Assembly: GCA_028824125.1 (NCBI GenBank)
Contig: JAPPES010000151.1
Coordinates: 48,663 to 112,662 of the forward strand
From: Candidatus Poribacteria bacterium
Lineage (GTDB): Bacteria; Poribacteria; WGA-4E; WGA-3G
Direction of reading: 5' to 3'
DNA: 64,000 bases
The stretch's first letter is position 1. Each line of letters opens with the position of its first letter. The notes beneath the pieces are model-generated. The model ran no database searches. It was given only the letters and a program-made list of their open reading frames with translations, and was not told where the DNA came from. Below are positions 52,516 through 61,805 of the stretch, piece by piece. A program made the translations under genes and the position numbers.

Positions 52516-54627
52516 TTAGTTTACCATCTCCGTGTTCTCGTCATTGTCCCTCTCAAATAATACTGTCAAATCCCACAAGAGTGTTGTGCCATCAACACCA
52601 GAACTAACAAGAGTCTGTCCATCTGGACTGAATTTTAGGTAAGTAACATGATTTACATGTCCATTAAAAGTCTTAATTCGTTTCCCTGTAGTAACATCCC
52701 ATACATTGATCGCACCATCAACACGTCCGCCTACAAGGAGAGTACCATCAGGACTAAACGACAACTGAACGATCTGCCTTATATAGTCTTTACTATATCC
52801 ACCGATGATATATTGATTGTGAAGGATACCTATTTCCTCTCCAGTATCAACATTCCACAAATAGATATTTCCATCTATATCTGCCTTCACCAACATTTTA
52901 TATTCTGAATTTAAAGCCAAAAAACTAAACATACTTGGTATTTTAGGAATTATCTTTTTCTGTTTTCTTGTAGTAACATCCCACACAACAATTTCTGAAT
53001 CAGTACAATATGCAAGCATACTCCCATCAGAACTGATTGGTATATTTATATTAGCAGGAAATTGAAATGTGTATATAACCTGTTTGGATAATGTTGTATA
53101 TGATCCTGTCTCTAAATCCCACAGATTAAGGGAGTTTGGTTGATCTTCCTTATCATTCCTCGATAATGCGAAATTTCCATCTGGACTGAATCCTATATCC
53201 CGACCATATACCCCTACTTCAAAACTATACTTCTGTCTACCCTTTTTAATATCCCATAGACGAACCATCTTGTCATCACCGGAACTGATAAGTGTTGCAT
53301 CGTCTTTGAACAGAACGCGTGAAACTTGATCAGAATGTCCTCTTAGTGTCTTTTTATGTCTTCCCGTGTCAACTGTCCAGATCCGGACAGTCTTATCCAA
53401 ACCGCCACTTGCCAGAGTCTTTCCATCTGGACTGAAGGATAGACTATACACCTGCTTCTTATGCCCCGTGAGTATAGTCTGCACTTCCTGTGTGTTTAAA
53501 TCATAGAGAATTATGTTATTGCTTCCATAAGTGGTTGCAGCTGTAATTTTATCTTTACTAAACACTATATTCTTTGAAGCAAATCCACCACCATGTCCAA
53601 CAATCGTATTCTTATGTTCCCCTGTGTTAAGATCCCACTGATGGATAATTCCATCCATCAAACTTGCGCTTGCTAAAGTTTCTCCGTTTGGACTGAAGGT
53701 GATTCTATGCAGATATTCAGAATTCGTTTTGAAAGTGTGCATACGTTTTCCAGTGGCAACATGCCATACACGTATTGTTTTGTCTTCACTTATGCTTGCA
53801 ATACGACTACCATCACGACTAAAGGTTAAACTCAAAATAGGTTTCTTATGTCCTTTTAAGGTCTTATGTAATGTTTCTGTTGCAGCATTCCACAAACGAA
53901 CCGTTTTATCCCTACTTCCAGAGGCAATCATTGTCCCGTCAGGACTGAATGCGACACATGTGATACTCTCCTTATGTGCATCATTTATTCTCTTTTTCGT
54001 TTCAGTTCCTAAATCCCAGAACGTGATTGTTTTGTAATTTCCATTAACCACCGATATCCTATCTTTGTGAAATGTTATATCAGATTGGCGTTCGAAATAC
54101 GTTTGCCAATCCCCTTTATGCACTCTTTTTTCTACATCCCAAATATGCAAACCATAATCACCCCAACAAGTTAATGTTGTCCCATCCGGACTGAAATTTA
54201 CACCTATTATATCTCTCCTATGTCCCATAAATGTATGCATGAGTTTACGGGTTTCAACATTCCACAACCGAACCAATTTATTTCCACATGCAGCCGCAAG
54301 TGTTTTTCCGTCATGACTGAATCCTATAGAATTCACACCTTCTCCGTCCTTAGTAAGGAGTGCGAATTCATTACCACTATTCGAATCATAAAGCCAAGTT
54401 CCTATTGAACTTGCAATAGCGAGTATAGTACTGTCTGGAGAATACGCCAAGTCTTTTACAATTCCCTTACCGATACGTGCTTTCACACCTTTCGGTAAAT
54501 GCCATTGTGGCGTATTTAATTGTGCCGTATTCACATCAAGTAGATCTGGTGCTGAAGAATAACGAAATAGCCAAATAGCTACAACTATCACGACAACCAA
54601 AAATATGATAACTAATGCATTTTTCAT
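52516..54627 (-). CDS. Membrane-anchored WD40-repeat protein
   Basis: 703 residues. The N-terminal helix (ALVIIFLVVVIVVAIWLFRY) lacks a clear cleavage site, so it is probably an anchor. About 14 WD40 units (VRLWNVETRKLMHTFMGHRR; VRIWTVDTGRHKKTLRGHSD; INVWDVTTGKRIKTFNGHVN). It shares the PKGVKARIGKGIVKDLAYSP opening with the 50021 protein, so the two arose by duplication. Role unknown. Confidence 0.87.
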   Translation of the reverse strand: MKNALVIIFLVVVIVVAIWLFRYSSAPDLLDVNTAQLNTPQWHLPKGVKARIGKGIVKDLAYSPDSTILAIASSIGTWLYDSNSGNEFALLTKDGEGVNSIGFSHDGKTLAAACGNKLVRLWNVETRKLMHTFMGHRRDIIGVNFSPDGTTLTCWGDYGLHIWDVEKRVHKGDWQTYFERQSDITFHKDRISVVNGNYKTITFWDLGTETKKRINDAHKESITCVAFSPDGTMIASGSRDKTVRLWNAATETLHKTLKGHKKPILSLTFSRDGSRIASISEDKTIRVWHVATGKRMHTFKTNSEYLHRITFSPNGETLASASLMDGIIHQWDLNTGEHKNTIVGHGGGFASKNIVFSKDKITAATTYGSNNIILYDLNTQEVQTILTGHKKQVYSLSFSPDGKTLASGGLDKTVRIWTVDTGRHKKTLRGHSDQVSRVLFKDDATLISSGDDKMVRLWDIKKGRQKYSFEVGVYGRDIGFSPDGNFALSRNDKEDQPNSLNLWDLETGSYTTLSKQVIYTFQFPANINIPISSDGSMLAYCTDSEIVVWDVTTRKQKKIIPKIPSMFSFLALNSEYKMLVKADIDGNIYLWNVDTGEEIGILHNQYIIGGYSKDYIRQIVQLSFSPDGTLLVGGRVDGAINVWDVTTGKRIKTFNGHVNHVTYLKFSPDGQTLVSSGVDGTTLLWDLTVLFERDNDENTEMVN

Positions 54628-54677
54628 CTCATTAAATCCTTACGAACTATATTTTATTAGTTCAATTATCTTGATTA

Positions 54678-54916
54678 TAACGTGAGTTCGGAAATAATGT
54701 GACATGAGCTGGATGTCCGAAATAACTTGAATTTGAGTATAGATAGATGGGTGTTTTGCCTATTTTTTTCCATCTAAAAACCCCTCAGATAGGGAAATCA
54801 GCTGTAGCACAAACTGTTAGTTTGTGCATCTGTGGAACACGGAGAATGCCATTAAGGCATTCATACCGTTGATTTGCTAACAGTTTGCTTTACAAAGACT
54901 TTTACCGAGTTCACGT
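54678..54916. repeat. Nested palindromic repeats upstream of WD40 gene
   Basis: The 305-bp gap 54628-54932 has no gene. TAACGTGAGTTCGG (54678) and the imperfect complement ACCGAGTTCACGT (54904) bracket a family D arm (54803-54827), the CATTCATACCGTTGAT motif (54856-54871) and CTAACAGTTTGCTTTACA, which complements the D arm. It looks like one element inserted in another. Confidence 0.6.
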
Positions 54917-54932
54917 GTGAGTATGTCAATAC

Positions 54933-56807
54933 TTACAGAAATGGATTGTCAACATCATAAAAATACGCAGGCTCTTCCACCGAAACCTTACTGTCCTTAG
55001 TTAATCGGACAGGTGAAGAAAATTGCTCCAAAATCTCTTTACGTGCAAGCCATTCACACGCCATATTAATCCATAGTTTGCGATGACCAAAGTGATCATA
55101 GATATCAGACAAGGATTGTTCACCGCCCGCATCCTCTAAAAAATCGAGTAACGGTTTAAAAAACGTCTGTGCGTTATCTTCTAAATATGTGTCAATCAGT
55201 TGCAACACCTCGCCAAGGTTTTCCTCATTTTTCGGAACATTGATAATATCGGTGAAAATGGCATTAAAAAACTCTGGATTATGTTTGAGTGCTTGGTAAA
55301 TCACTTTCCGTTTTGGCGTTTCACCATGCCTGATAGTTTCAAGACGCGCTAATCCTCTCACAGCGAACATTAAATAATGGAACGTATAGTTGTAATCTTT
55401 CTTGACATAAAACCATTTTTCCGTTTTGTCAAGGACTGTAGTTACCTCACTGGCTGCGTTAAATAGTTGGGATTCTTTATCACGTTTACCGATGACATCA
55501 AGGTCTTTATGCAAATCAGCAAGAGACGGATCTTTAGTCCAAAGTATTTCACTTTGCGACATGATAGAGAAGATTCCACTCCCTTGTAAGTTTCTCTCCA
55601 TCAACTTTTTATATGCATTTCGGTTTTGAAGTCTTACGCGGATCGGTATCCCATCCTCAATTAATTGACACTCTCTTTGTTGAAATTTCGTCCCATCTCT
55701 CATAATCAGCGTAATATGAACATTTGTCTTTTCCCAAACGTTATCTTCCGCTAAATTACTGGTCAGAATAGCAGCGACGATGTATAGATCCTCAGCAATA
55801 GTGTCTACGAACCGTTCTACAGCATCTTTAATTTGAGGATGAATATCAGATTTGAGGCGAGGTGGATGCAATTCGGGTTCGGAATCATCGTAGTAATATG
55901 CGGGTTCTTCTACTGCAATTTGACTTTTGACAGTTAGTTTCATGGGAACAGAAACCTGCTTGATAATGCCTTTCCATGTTAACCATTGGCATATCACATC
56001 AACGGATGCATCGCGGAATTTTGAATGAAAATGGGAATTCATCTCCGAGTTTGTTCGAGGTCCCTTCTGCTCCGCGAGATAATCCAAAATCGGTTGGAAG
56101 ATAAACTGACGCTCGTCAATGTAAGCATTGATCGCATCAAGTGCCTCTTGAATAACTGCCGCGTTCTTTTCGCAATTAATCAGGTCGGTATAAACATGAT
56201 TGAAGAAATCGGGGTTGTAATCAAGGGCTGGTTGGATAACTTCTCGTGCGGGCACCTGATTGTTCAATAGCACCTCTATCCGCGCTAATCCTTGTACAAC
56301 ACTTAGAAGTGACAAGAAAGAGGTTATCAGATCGTTATTAACATAAAACTGCTTTTCGGCATAGATAAGCGCTGGTAAGGTCTCGGCAATAACGTTTAGC
56401 ACTTGAAGTTGCTTATCACGCTCACCAATGCTATCACGGCTTGCGTTTTTATCGTACCACTCTTTGATCGAGTCATCGCGAGAAAATAGAAGCGTACTGT
56501 GGGAAAAGTAGGAGTGCATGAATGAACCTTGTTGCGCACTCTCTATTGATCGTTTAAAGGAACTGCGCGGAGACAAACCCGCATGTATGTTCACGCCATT
56601 TTCCACAAGTGAGAAAAACGATTGTGTCGGACGTATGCCATCTTTGCCGATGATTTCTACATCCAAATCTGACCTTTCCCACACCTGTGCATGGGAGAAA
56701 CTACCAGCAACAATCGCCGCGAGGATATACGGATCTTCCTGCACCTTTTCAACAAGCGAATCAACAGCTTCATAATACTGTTGTTCAACAGCGTCTTGGG
56801 ATTTCAT
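54933..56807 (-). CDS. Tandem-duplicated nucleotidyltransferase, one half degenerate
   Basis: 624 residues made of two homologous halves (about 1-315 and 325-624), each with a nucleotidyltransferase domain, a helical domain and a winged-helix-like end finishing SxVxVEEPAY(Y/F)YD. Half 1 keeps the catalytic pattern GSFSHAQVWERSDLDVEII. In half 2 the same place reads TSNLAEDNVWEKTNVHITLI: the GS is lost and the D-x-D is N-x-H. So one active and one pseudo-enzyme domain in a single chain. The helical parts (FLSLLSVVQGLARIEVLLNN; YLMFAVRGLARLETIRHGET) also align. Substrate unknown; AMP transfer to protein or RNA is possible. Confidence 0.82.
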   Translation of the reverse strand: MKSQDAVEQQYYEAVDSLVEKVQEDPYILAAIVAGSFSHAQVWERSDLDVEIIGKDGIRPTQSFFSLVENGVNIHAGLSPRSSFKRSIESAQQGSFMHSYFSHSTLLFSRDDSIKEWYDKNASRDSIGERDKQLQVLNVIAETLPALIYAEKQFYVNNDLITSFLSLLSVVQGLARIEVLLNNQVPAREVIQPALDYNPDFFNHVYTDLINCEKNAAVIQEALDAINAYIDERQFIFQPILDYLAEQKGPRTNSEMNSHFHSKFRDASVDVICQWLTWKGIIKQVSVPMKLTVKSQIAVEEPAYYYDDSEPELHPPRLKSDIHPQIKDAVERFVDTIAEDLYIVAAILTSNLAEDNVWEKTNVHITLIMRDGTKFQQRECQLIEDGIPIRVRLQNRNAYKKLMERNLQGSGIFSIMSQSEILWTKDPSLADLHKDLDVIGKRDKESQLFNAASEVTTVLDKTEKWFYVKKDYNYTFHYLMFAVRGLARLETIRHGETPKRKVIYQALKHNPEFFNAIFTDIINVPKNEENLGEVLQLIDTYLEDNAQTFFKPLLDFLEDAGGEQSLSDIYDHFGHRKLWINMACEWLARKEILEQFSSPVRLTKDSKVSVEEPAYFYDVDNPFL

Positions 56808-56885
56808 CAGTCGTTACTCCTATTCCTATTCACAATCTTATGTACCAGCGAAGCATAAAAAATATACATCATTTGGAATGATGGC

Positions 56886-56917
56886 GTTTGTAGTCGCGCA
56901 ATTCATTGCGCCTCTTT
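56886..56917. repeat. Dispersed palindromic repeat, family A
   Basis: GTTTGTAGTCGCGCAATTCATTGCGCCTCTT in the 314-bp gap 56808-57121. Confidence 0.8.
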
Positions 56918-56968
56918 AGATCCGACTACGGCACGCGAATGAAGATTAAAAAATAAATTGGGTAATTT

Positions 56969-57036
56969 GGCGAGGTTAGGAAACCTCGCCAGCAGAGATG
57001 TACACTTGCTGCTGACGAGGTTTCCTAACCTCGTCC
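56969..57036. repeat. Paired family B hairpins
   Basis: GGCGAGGTTAGGAAACCTCGCC (56969-56990) and GACGAGGTTTCCTAACCTCGTC (57014-57035), flanked by CAGCAG/CTGCTG so the two can also pair with each other. No gene in this gap. Confidence 0.75.
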
Positions 57037-57121
57037 CCTTACCGAAATATTTATTTAATCTTCATAAGCGTGCCTGCTACTTTTAAAGCACATTTAACAT
57101 TAAATCATTTATGTATACAGA

Positions 57122-58273
57122 TCAGATAATTGTACGCTTCTGCCGATATACCTTACCACCTTTAATAACAACGATAGGTTCAAGTTTTTGTCTACAGATC
57201 TTAGCCTTGCCTCGGGCATCAACCAATTGGAATTCCCCCTCGCGCATTTCGAATACAACAGCATCTCCCCACGCACCTGCAGCTAATGTTCCAACTTGCC
57301 CTGGCATTAATATCGTGTCTGCTGGAATACTGGTCACTTTTGCCAACGCATCGTCAAGCGACATACCGAGGTAAAGGAATTTGTTTACGACATTAACCAG
57401 ATCATAAACCGGGCCGTTGATATTATAGACATGCAAGTCCGATGAAATCGTTGTCGGTTCAACCCCTTGTGCCATCGCTTTTTCAACGACATCCCAGCTG
57501 AAAGAACCTGCCCCGTGTCCAACGTCAAAGATAACACCGCGCTCAATCGCTGCATGCACAGAATCTCGGATTTTACCATTTTTGTCTAAAATACCGCATG
57601 CCATATCGTGGAAACAGTGCGTAAGAATATCGCGCTTTCTCATCACCGCTAAAATATCATCTATGGACTCACACCATGCATCTTGCGGGTGAACCATCAT
57701 CGGAAGACCAGCCGCGTCAGCAGCCTCACGCGCTCTATGCAGCGGTTGCATGCCTGCCCGTTCTCCAACAATAGAATTGCGTGTCAATCGCACCTTAACA
57801 CCTAAGATTATATCACGATGCTGTTCTATCATTCGGCATGCTTTGTCAACATCCGCATAATCAGGATTTTCTAATTCGCCAATTTCACGTGTTAGCATCC
57901 CTTGTGAAGATATGTTCAATTGTGCAAGTATTCGGGTCTCACTTACATCTATAACGTATTTACGAAATCCGGGGAAAGTATCTGCACCAGCTGATCCCGC
58001 ATCAACAACTGTCGTAGCACCGCGCGCTAAGCATGTCGGGTCAGGTTCAATGCCGAAATGACTAACACCGTGAAAAACATGCACGTGCAAATCTATCAAA
58101 CCAGGGGTAACATAACACCCATCAGCGTTTACGACGTCTCGTGCTTCAGTGTCAGAAATGTCATCACTTACAAAAGAAACGTTGCCATCCTTAAACGCTA
58201 TATCTTTTTTGGCGTGGAGCCCTTGTGCTGGATCAATTAACGTTCCGTATTTGATTATCAGATCATATTTCAT
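57122..58273 (-). CDS. Amidohydrolase/deacetylase-family metallohydrolase
   Basis: 383 residues. Amidohydrolase superfamily: metal motif GLIDLHVHVF, the carbamylated-Lys site in ILGVKVRLTRNSIVG, metal His in MVHPQDAW and LTHCFHDM, catalytic Asp in ISSDLHVYNI. The nearest group is the EF_0837/AHA-type dihydroorotase-like deacetylases. Its ATG overlaps the stop of the upstream MNT-HEPN gene by 1 nt (TAATG), so the two are coupled. Confidence 0.88.
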   Translation of the reverse strand: MKYDLIIKYGTLIDPAQGLHAKKDIAFKDGNVSFVSDDISDTEARDVVNADGCYVTPGLIDLHVHVFHGVSHFGIEPDPTCLARGATTVVDAGSAGADTFPGFRKYVIDVSETRILAQLNISSQGMLTREIGELENPDYADVDKACRMIEQHRDIILGVKVRLTRNSIVGERAGMQPLHRAREAADAAGLPMMVHPQDAWCESIDDILAVMRKRDILTHCFHDMACGILDKNGKIRDSVHAAIERGVIFDVGHGAGSFSWDVVEKAMAQGVEPTTISSDLHVYNINGPVYDLVNVVNKFLYLGMSLDDALAKVTSIPADTILMPGQVGTLAAGAWGDAVVFEMREGEFQLVDARGKAKICRQKLEPIVVIKGGKVYRQKRTII

Positions 58274-59025
58274 TAGTTTGCATTCTCTTTAATAGGTAAT
58301 TTCAACTGTGCGCGAACTGCTTGGCGCACCATTTCACAGGTTTGCATCGCATGCTCTGCATCAGCAGCAGTCGGCGACGTGCCCAGGTATTTTGTTTCTA
58401 CGGCATGTTCAGAAAGTTTTGACATATCTGATTTCCAGGCATCCCAAGCAGGAATAGTCGGGAGAATCAAATTTAGCAATTCTTCTAAATTGTGTGTCCT
58501 CTGAATAGGGGTATTGTTCTCTTGAAGCCATGCTTTTAGATACTTTTCAGTACACTGCTGAGCAAGGAAACAAATAACATGATATACCGGATTTTGCCCC
58601 TGCTGGTTTTCCCTTGCAACAGAATAATCACCCTCTGCCTTTTCTATCCATTCTAATGTAATAGGATTCATTTCGGTATTCTCTCGTTTGTGCGGTTTAA
58701 CATAAAAATCTTCAGATTCATACAGCACTTCCCCTTTTTCAGTGACTTCCCGAAGAAACCAATCGTTGTGCGATATACGGTAAGCGATCTCTTCTGGTGA
58801 ACGCACAAGGATGTCCATACTGAATCGGCGTGGGATCCGTTCCCGAATTTCTGATGCTTGACGACGCGTTTCCGATTTCGCTACCGGCATCACGACTAAC
58901 AGATCAACATCCGAACATTCGGAAGGCATGCCATACGCATAGGAGCCAAAAAGAATGATTTGTAACGGCGCAAATTCACGCACGATGTCATCACATGTAG
59001 CTTGAATGTCTTTGCGGCTAACCAT
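58273..59025 (-). CDS. MNT nucleotidyltransferase-HEPN fusion protein
   Basis: 250 residues. Residues 1-110: nucleotidyltransferase with LFGSYAYGMPSECSDVDLLV, G-S and D-x-D intact. Residues 115-245: HEPN domain, WIEKAEGDYSVARENQQGQN, YHVICFLAQQCTEKYLKAWL and RTHNLEELLNLI. The catalytic R-x4-6-H of toxic HEPNs is not evident, so the HEPN part may be a binding module. MNT and HEPN are usually separate antitoxin and toxin genes; here they are one chain, transcribed with an amidohydrolase. Confidence 0.87.
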   Translation of the reverse strand: MVSRKDIQATCDDIVREFAPLQIILFGSYAYGMPSECSDVDLLVVMPVAKSETRRQASEIRERIPRRFSMDILVRSPEEIAYRISHNDWFLREVTEKGEVLYESEDFYVKPHKRENTEMNPITLEWIEKAEGDYSVARENQQGQNPVYHVICFLAQQCTEKYLKAWLQENNTPIQRTHNLEELLNLILPTIPAWDAWKSDMSKLSEHAVETKYLGTSPTAADAEHAMQTCEMVRQAVRAQLKLPIKENAN

Positions 59026-59108
59026 CTTCTTTATCCTTTTGCGATGTTATAGGAGAGCAGTCTATTTGCAGTTTATCAACCTATGTGTTTTTGTCAGACT
59101 GAATCAAT

Positions 59109-59144
59109 TATGCTATATATACCTTAAAACTTTCAAGTAAAATT
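59109..59144. repeat. 36-nt direct repeat, copy 1 (duplication boundary)
   Basis: Identical to 60549-60584, exactly 1440 nt apart; similarity continues another 15 nt. It marks the unit that was tandemly duplicated in the TolB-like cluster. The 415-bp gap 59026-59440 also has a family C hairpin near 59237 (CGGGCTTACAAAGCCC). Confidence 0.85.
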
Positions 59145-59440
59145 CATGAAGCGCAATGTGATGCTAAGTGTTCTCTATGTATCGCTTGTCTGATTACTGT
59201 AATTGAAACTACCCTTTTCATATATACTTTCTTTGTATCGGGCTTACAAAGCCCTCCTACAAGAGGCTTGTAAGCATTGAATGGTCTGGAAGAATCTTGT
59301 TGATTTTCATTATATGATATGTTATTCTATACTTACAATCTTATTGATGAAGAACCCAGTATTTAGATTGTCACTACCTTCCGTAATTATTTTGGCAAAA
59401 TCTCTTGTTTCTTTGCATAACCTTAAAAATGGAGATTATT

Positions 59441-60580
59441 ATGAAACATTTTTTGGAGAATCAACTGAGTATCTATAGTTTATGTATTATGTTGATGTGC
59501 AGTTTATTGATTGTAGAGATGATTCCTGCCGATGAAATAATTTTTCAACCAATGGAGCGAGGGATATGGCAGAGCAATATCAATGGAGACAATGCACGTC
59601 GTCTATTTAATCCACCTATAATTGTAAGTAGATTTTCAATTCAGAAAGGCAACCGATACATCTTGTGTGTTGGTGTTAGGCAAGGAATAGAAGGTGGTGT
59701 TGATGCATATCTATTTGACAGCAATAATTGGAAAAAAGGTCGCAAAGATTTAACTGATGGAAGGTATGGTACTGTTTTAGATGCTGCCATTTCACCTAAT
59801 GGAGATGTGATATTTTCGAACAGAATCTTTAACGAAGTTTCTGATGGTATCTATCTCATCCCAAATGACGAAATACATGAGCCACTACCACAAGCACAAA
59901 AATTGTATGATGGTCATGCTATCTATGTAGACTGGGCACCTAATGGAAAAGAAGTTACTTTTTCAAATAAAGAGGGTATATTCCTCCTGGATGTATTTAC
60001 AAAAGAAGTTACACAACTATTGGACTATGGATATCGTCCTATTTTTTCACCAGATGGAAGTAAGTTAGCTTTTGCGGTCTCTACTTCTTTGCAAAATAAT
60101 CAACAAGTACTTAGAGGACAAAGATTCAAAGAAATAGGCTTTTTCTCTCTTGATGATCCTCAAAATGTGAAGATACTTAAGAGGACAAGGACAAAAACGA
60201 CTTCTCTTTGCTATTATCTCACTTGGACACCAGATGGAAAGTCAATTGCCTATGTATTAATTGAAATCAAGGGGTTTAAATTCTTCTTTCCGCTTTTCGA
60301 ACATACAAATTTCGTTGTATCAATTGCCAATGGAAAACCTGAACGTATTTTAGAAGACATTAAGGGCGGTGCCAGTGCATTTGACTGGACACAGAAATCG
60401 TATCCAGTTGAACCTAAATCAAAACTTACAACTACATGGGGACACTTGAAACGCGAAACAGGAAACGGAGGTAAAATGAATAATTTAATTCAGACTTACG
60501 GACGTTTATGTTTTTTATATGTCAGTTTGTTTTTTGTATTAACACCTGTATGCTATATATACCTTAAAACTTTCAAGTAA
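59441..60580 (+). CDS. TolB-like propeller protein with fused fossil signal peptide at its C-terminus
   Basis: ATG 59441 after TGGAG; the track start 59405 is upstream. 379 residues. Signal-like start (YSLCIMLMCSLLIVEMIPAD|E). Propeller repeats YVDWAPNGKEVTFSNKEGIF, FSPDGSKLAFAVS and WTPDGKSIAYVLI. The family's normal end is TTWGHLKRETGNGG; after it the frame continues into KMNNLIQTYGRLCFLYVSLF, which matches the start of the 61798 protein. The tail is therefore a truncated copy of the neighbour gene, read through in frame. Confidence 0.83.
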   Translation: MKHFLENQLSIYSLCIMLMCSLLIVEMIPADEIIFQPMERGIWQSNINGDNARRLFNPPIIVSRFSIQKGNRYILCVGVRQGIEGGVDAYLFDSNNWKKGRKDLTDGRYGTVLDAAISPNGDVIFSNRIFNEVSDGIYLIPNDEIHEPLPQAQKLYDGHAIYVDWAPNGKEVTFSNKEGIFLLDVFTKEVTQLLDYGYRPIFSPDGSKLAFAVSTSLQNNQQVLRGQRFKEIGFFSLDDPQNVKILKRTRTKTTSLCYYLTWTPDGKSIAYVLIEIKGFKFFFPLFEHTNFVVSIANGKPERILEDIKGGASAFDWTQKSYPVEPKSKLTTTWGHLKRETGNGGKMNNLIQTYGRLCFLYVSLFFVLTPVCYIYLKTFK

Positions 60581-60584
60581 AATT
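60549..60584. repeat. 36-nt direct repeat, copy 2 (duplication junction)
   Basis: Second copy of the repeat at 59109. It overlaps the last codons and stop of the 59441 gene, directly after the truncated 61798-like signal peptide (LFFVLTPVC). Confidence 0.85.
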
Positions 60585-60770
60585 TCACGAAGCGCAAATG
60601 TTACGAACTGGCAAAATCTTATTGATTTTCGTTGTAGAACATGTTATTCTATAAATTAAAATCGCATTGATGAAGATCGCGGTATTTAAGATTTTCACTA
60701 CCTCCCGTAATTTAGTTGGCAAAATCTCTCGTTTTGTGTTTTGTACACAACCCTAAAATGGAGATACGTT

Positions 60771-61805
60771 ATGACACATTTTATCTCAAATTCCCAGAGA
60801 ATATTGTGTTTAAGTCTTTTTCTTTTGTGTAGTATTTTCATAGTAAATCCTGTTCCTGCAGAAGAAATAATCTATGCATCATTAAATCCTCAGAATAGAA
60901 AAATTGAGATACGGATTAGCGATGTCAATGGGAACAACGCTCGCAAGTTGTTTAGCCCACCAGTTTTTGTCCAAGAGATTTCAATACTAAAAGGCGACAG
61001 ATACATCCTATGTGTTGGTGAGGGTGTCGGAAATGAAACTGGATTTGATGCATACCTGTTCGATACGAAACAATTGAACAAAGGCAGAAAGGATTTAACG
61101 TACGGACGGTTCGGTGTTGTTGCTGATGCAGCGATTTCACCTAACGGAGATATTGTATTTGCAAATTCCATTAATTTTGAGTATCCTGATGGTATCTATC
61201 TTATACCAAATCACGAGATTCATGAACTAATTCCAAAGGTGGAAAAACTGTTTGATGGACCCGCTGGATATGTAGACTGGTCACCAAACGGGAAAGATGT
61301 TGTGTTTTCGAACCTTGACGGAATTTTTCTTCTTGATATTTTTACAAGACAGGTAACACAGATACTTGATTACGGGTTACGTCCTGTTTTCTCACCTGAT
61401 GGAACAAAGGTGGCATTTTATGTTTATACACCAAAAGAAAATAATCAAAAATGGATTCAGGAAGTCGGCGTAATTTTTCTTCAGGATCCACAGAATGTAA
61501 AGGTCCTTGAAAAAACAAAAACCGATTTATTTCTAAATTATCTCACGTGGACACCGGATGGAAAGTCCATCGCTTATGTATTAGTTAAGGATAAAGTGGA
61601 TGGGCGAAGAAATGTGTGGGAATATTTAAATTTCGCAGTGTCGATTGAAGATGGAAAAGTCCGACGAATTTTTGAAGACATTGAAGGTGGTGTCCAGATT
61701 TGGGAATGGACAAAGGCATCATTTCCACTTATCCCTGTGGCGAAGTTGACTACTACATGGGGCAAACTAAAACGTGATACAGGTAAGGGAGGTCAAAATG
61801 AATAG
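60771..61805 (+). CDS. TolB-like propeller protein
   Basis: ATG 60771 after TGGAG; 344 residues. Signal peptide (ILCLSLFLLCSIFIVNPVPA|EE). Close paralogue of 59441: shared GDRYILCVG, DLTYGRFGVVADAAISPNGD, IPNHEIHE and WTPDGKSIAYVLVKD. It ends normally (TTWGKLKRDTGKGGQNE). Its last bases (ATGAATAG) hold the start of the next gene. Probably a periplasmic binding or scaffold protein. Confidence 0.85.
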   Translation: MTHFISNSQRILCLSLFLLCSIFIVNPVPAEEIIYASLNPQNRKIEIRISDVNGNNARKLFSPPVFVQEISILKGDRYILCVGEGVGNETGFDAYLFDTKQLNKGRKDLTYGRFGVVADAAISPNGDIVFANSINFEYPDGIYLIPNHEIHELIPKVEKLFDGPAGYVDWSPNGKDVVFSNLDGIFLLDIFTRQVTQILDYGLRPVFSPDGTKVAFYVYTPKENNQKWIQEVGVIFLQDPQNVKVLEKTKTDLFLNYLTWTPDGKSIAYVLVKDKVDGRRNVWEYLNFAVSIEDGKVRRIFEDIEGGVQIWEWTKASFPLIPVAKLTTTWGKLKRDTGKGGQNE

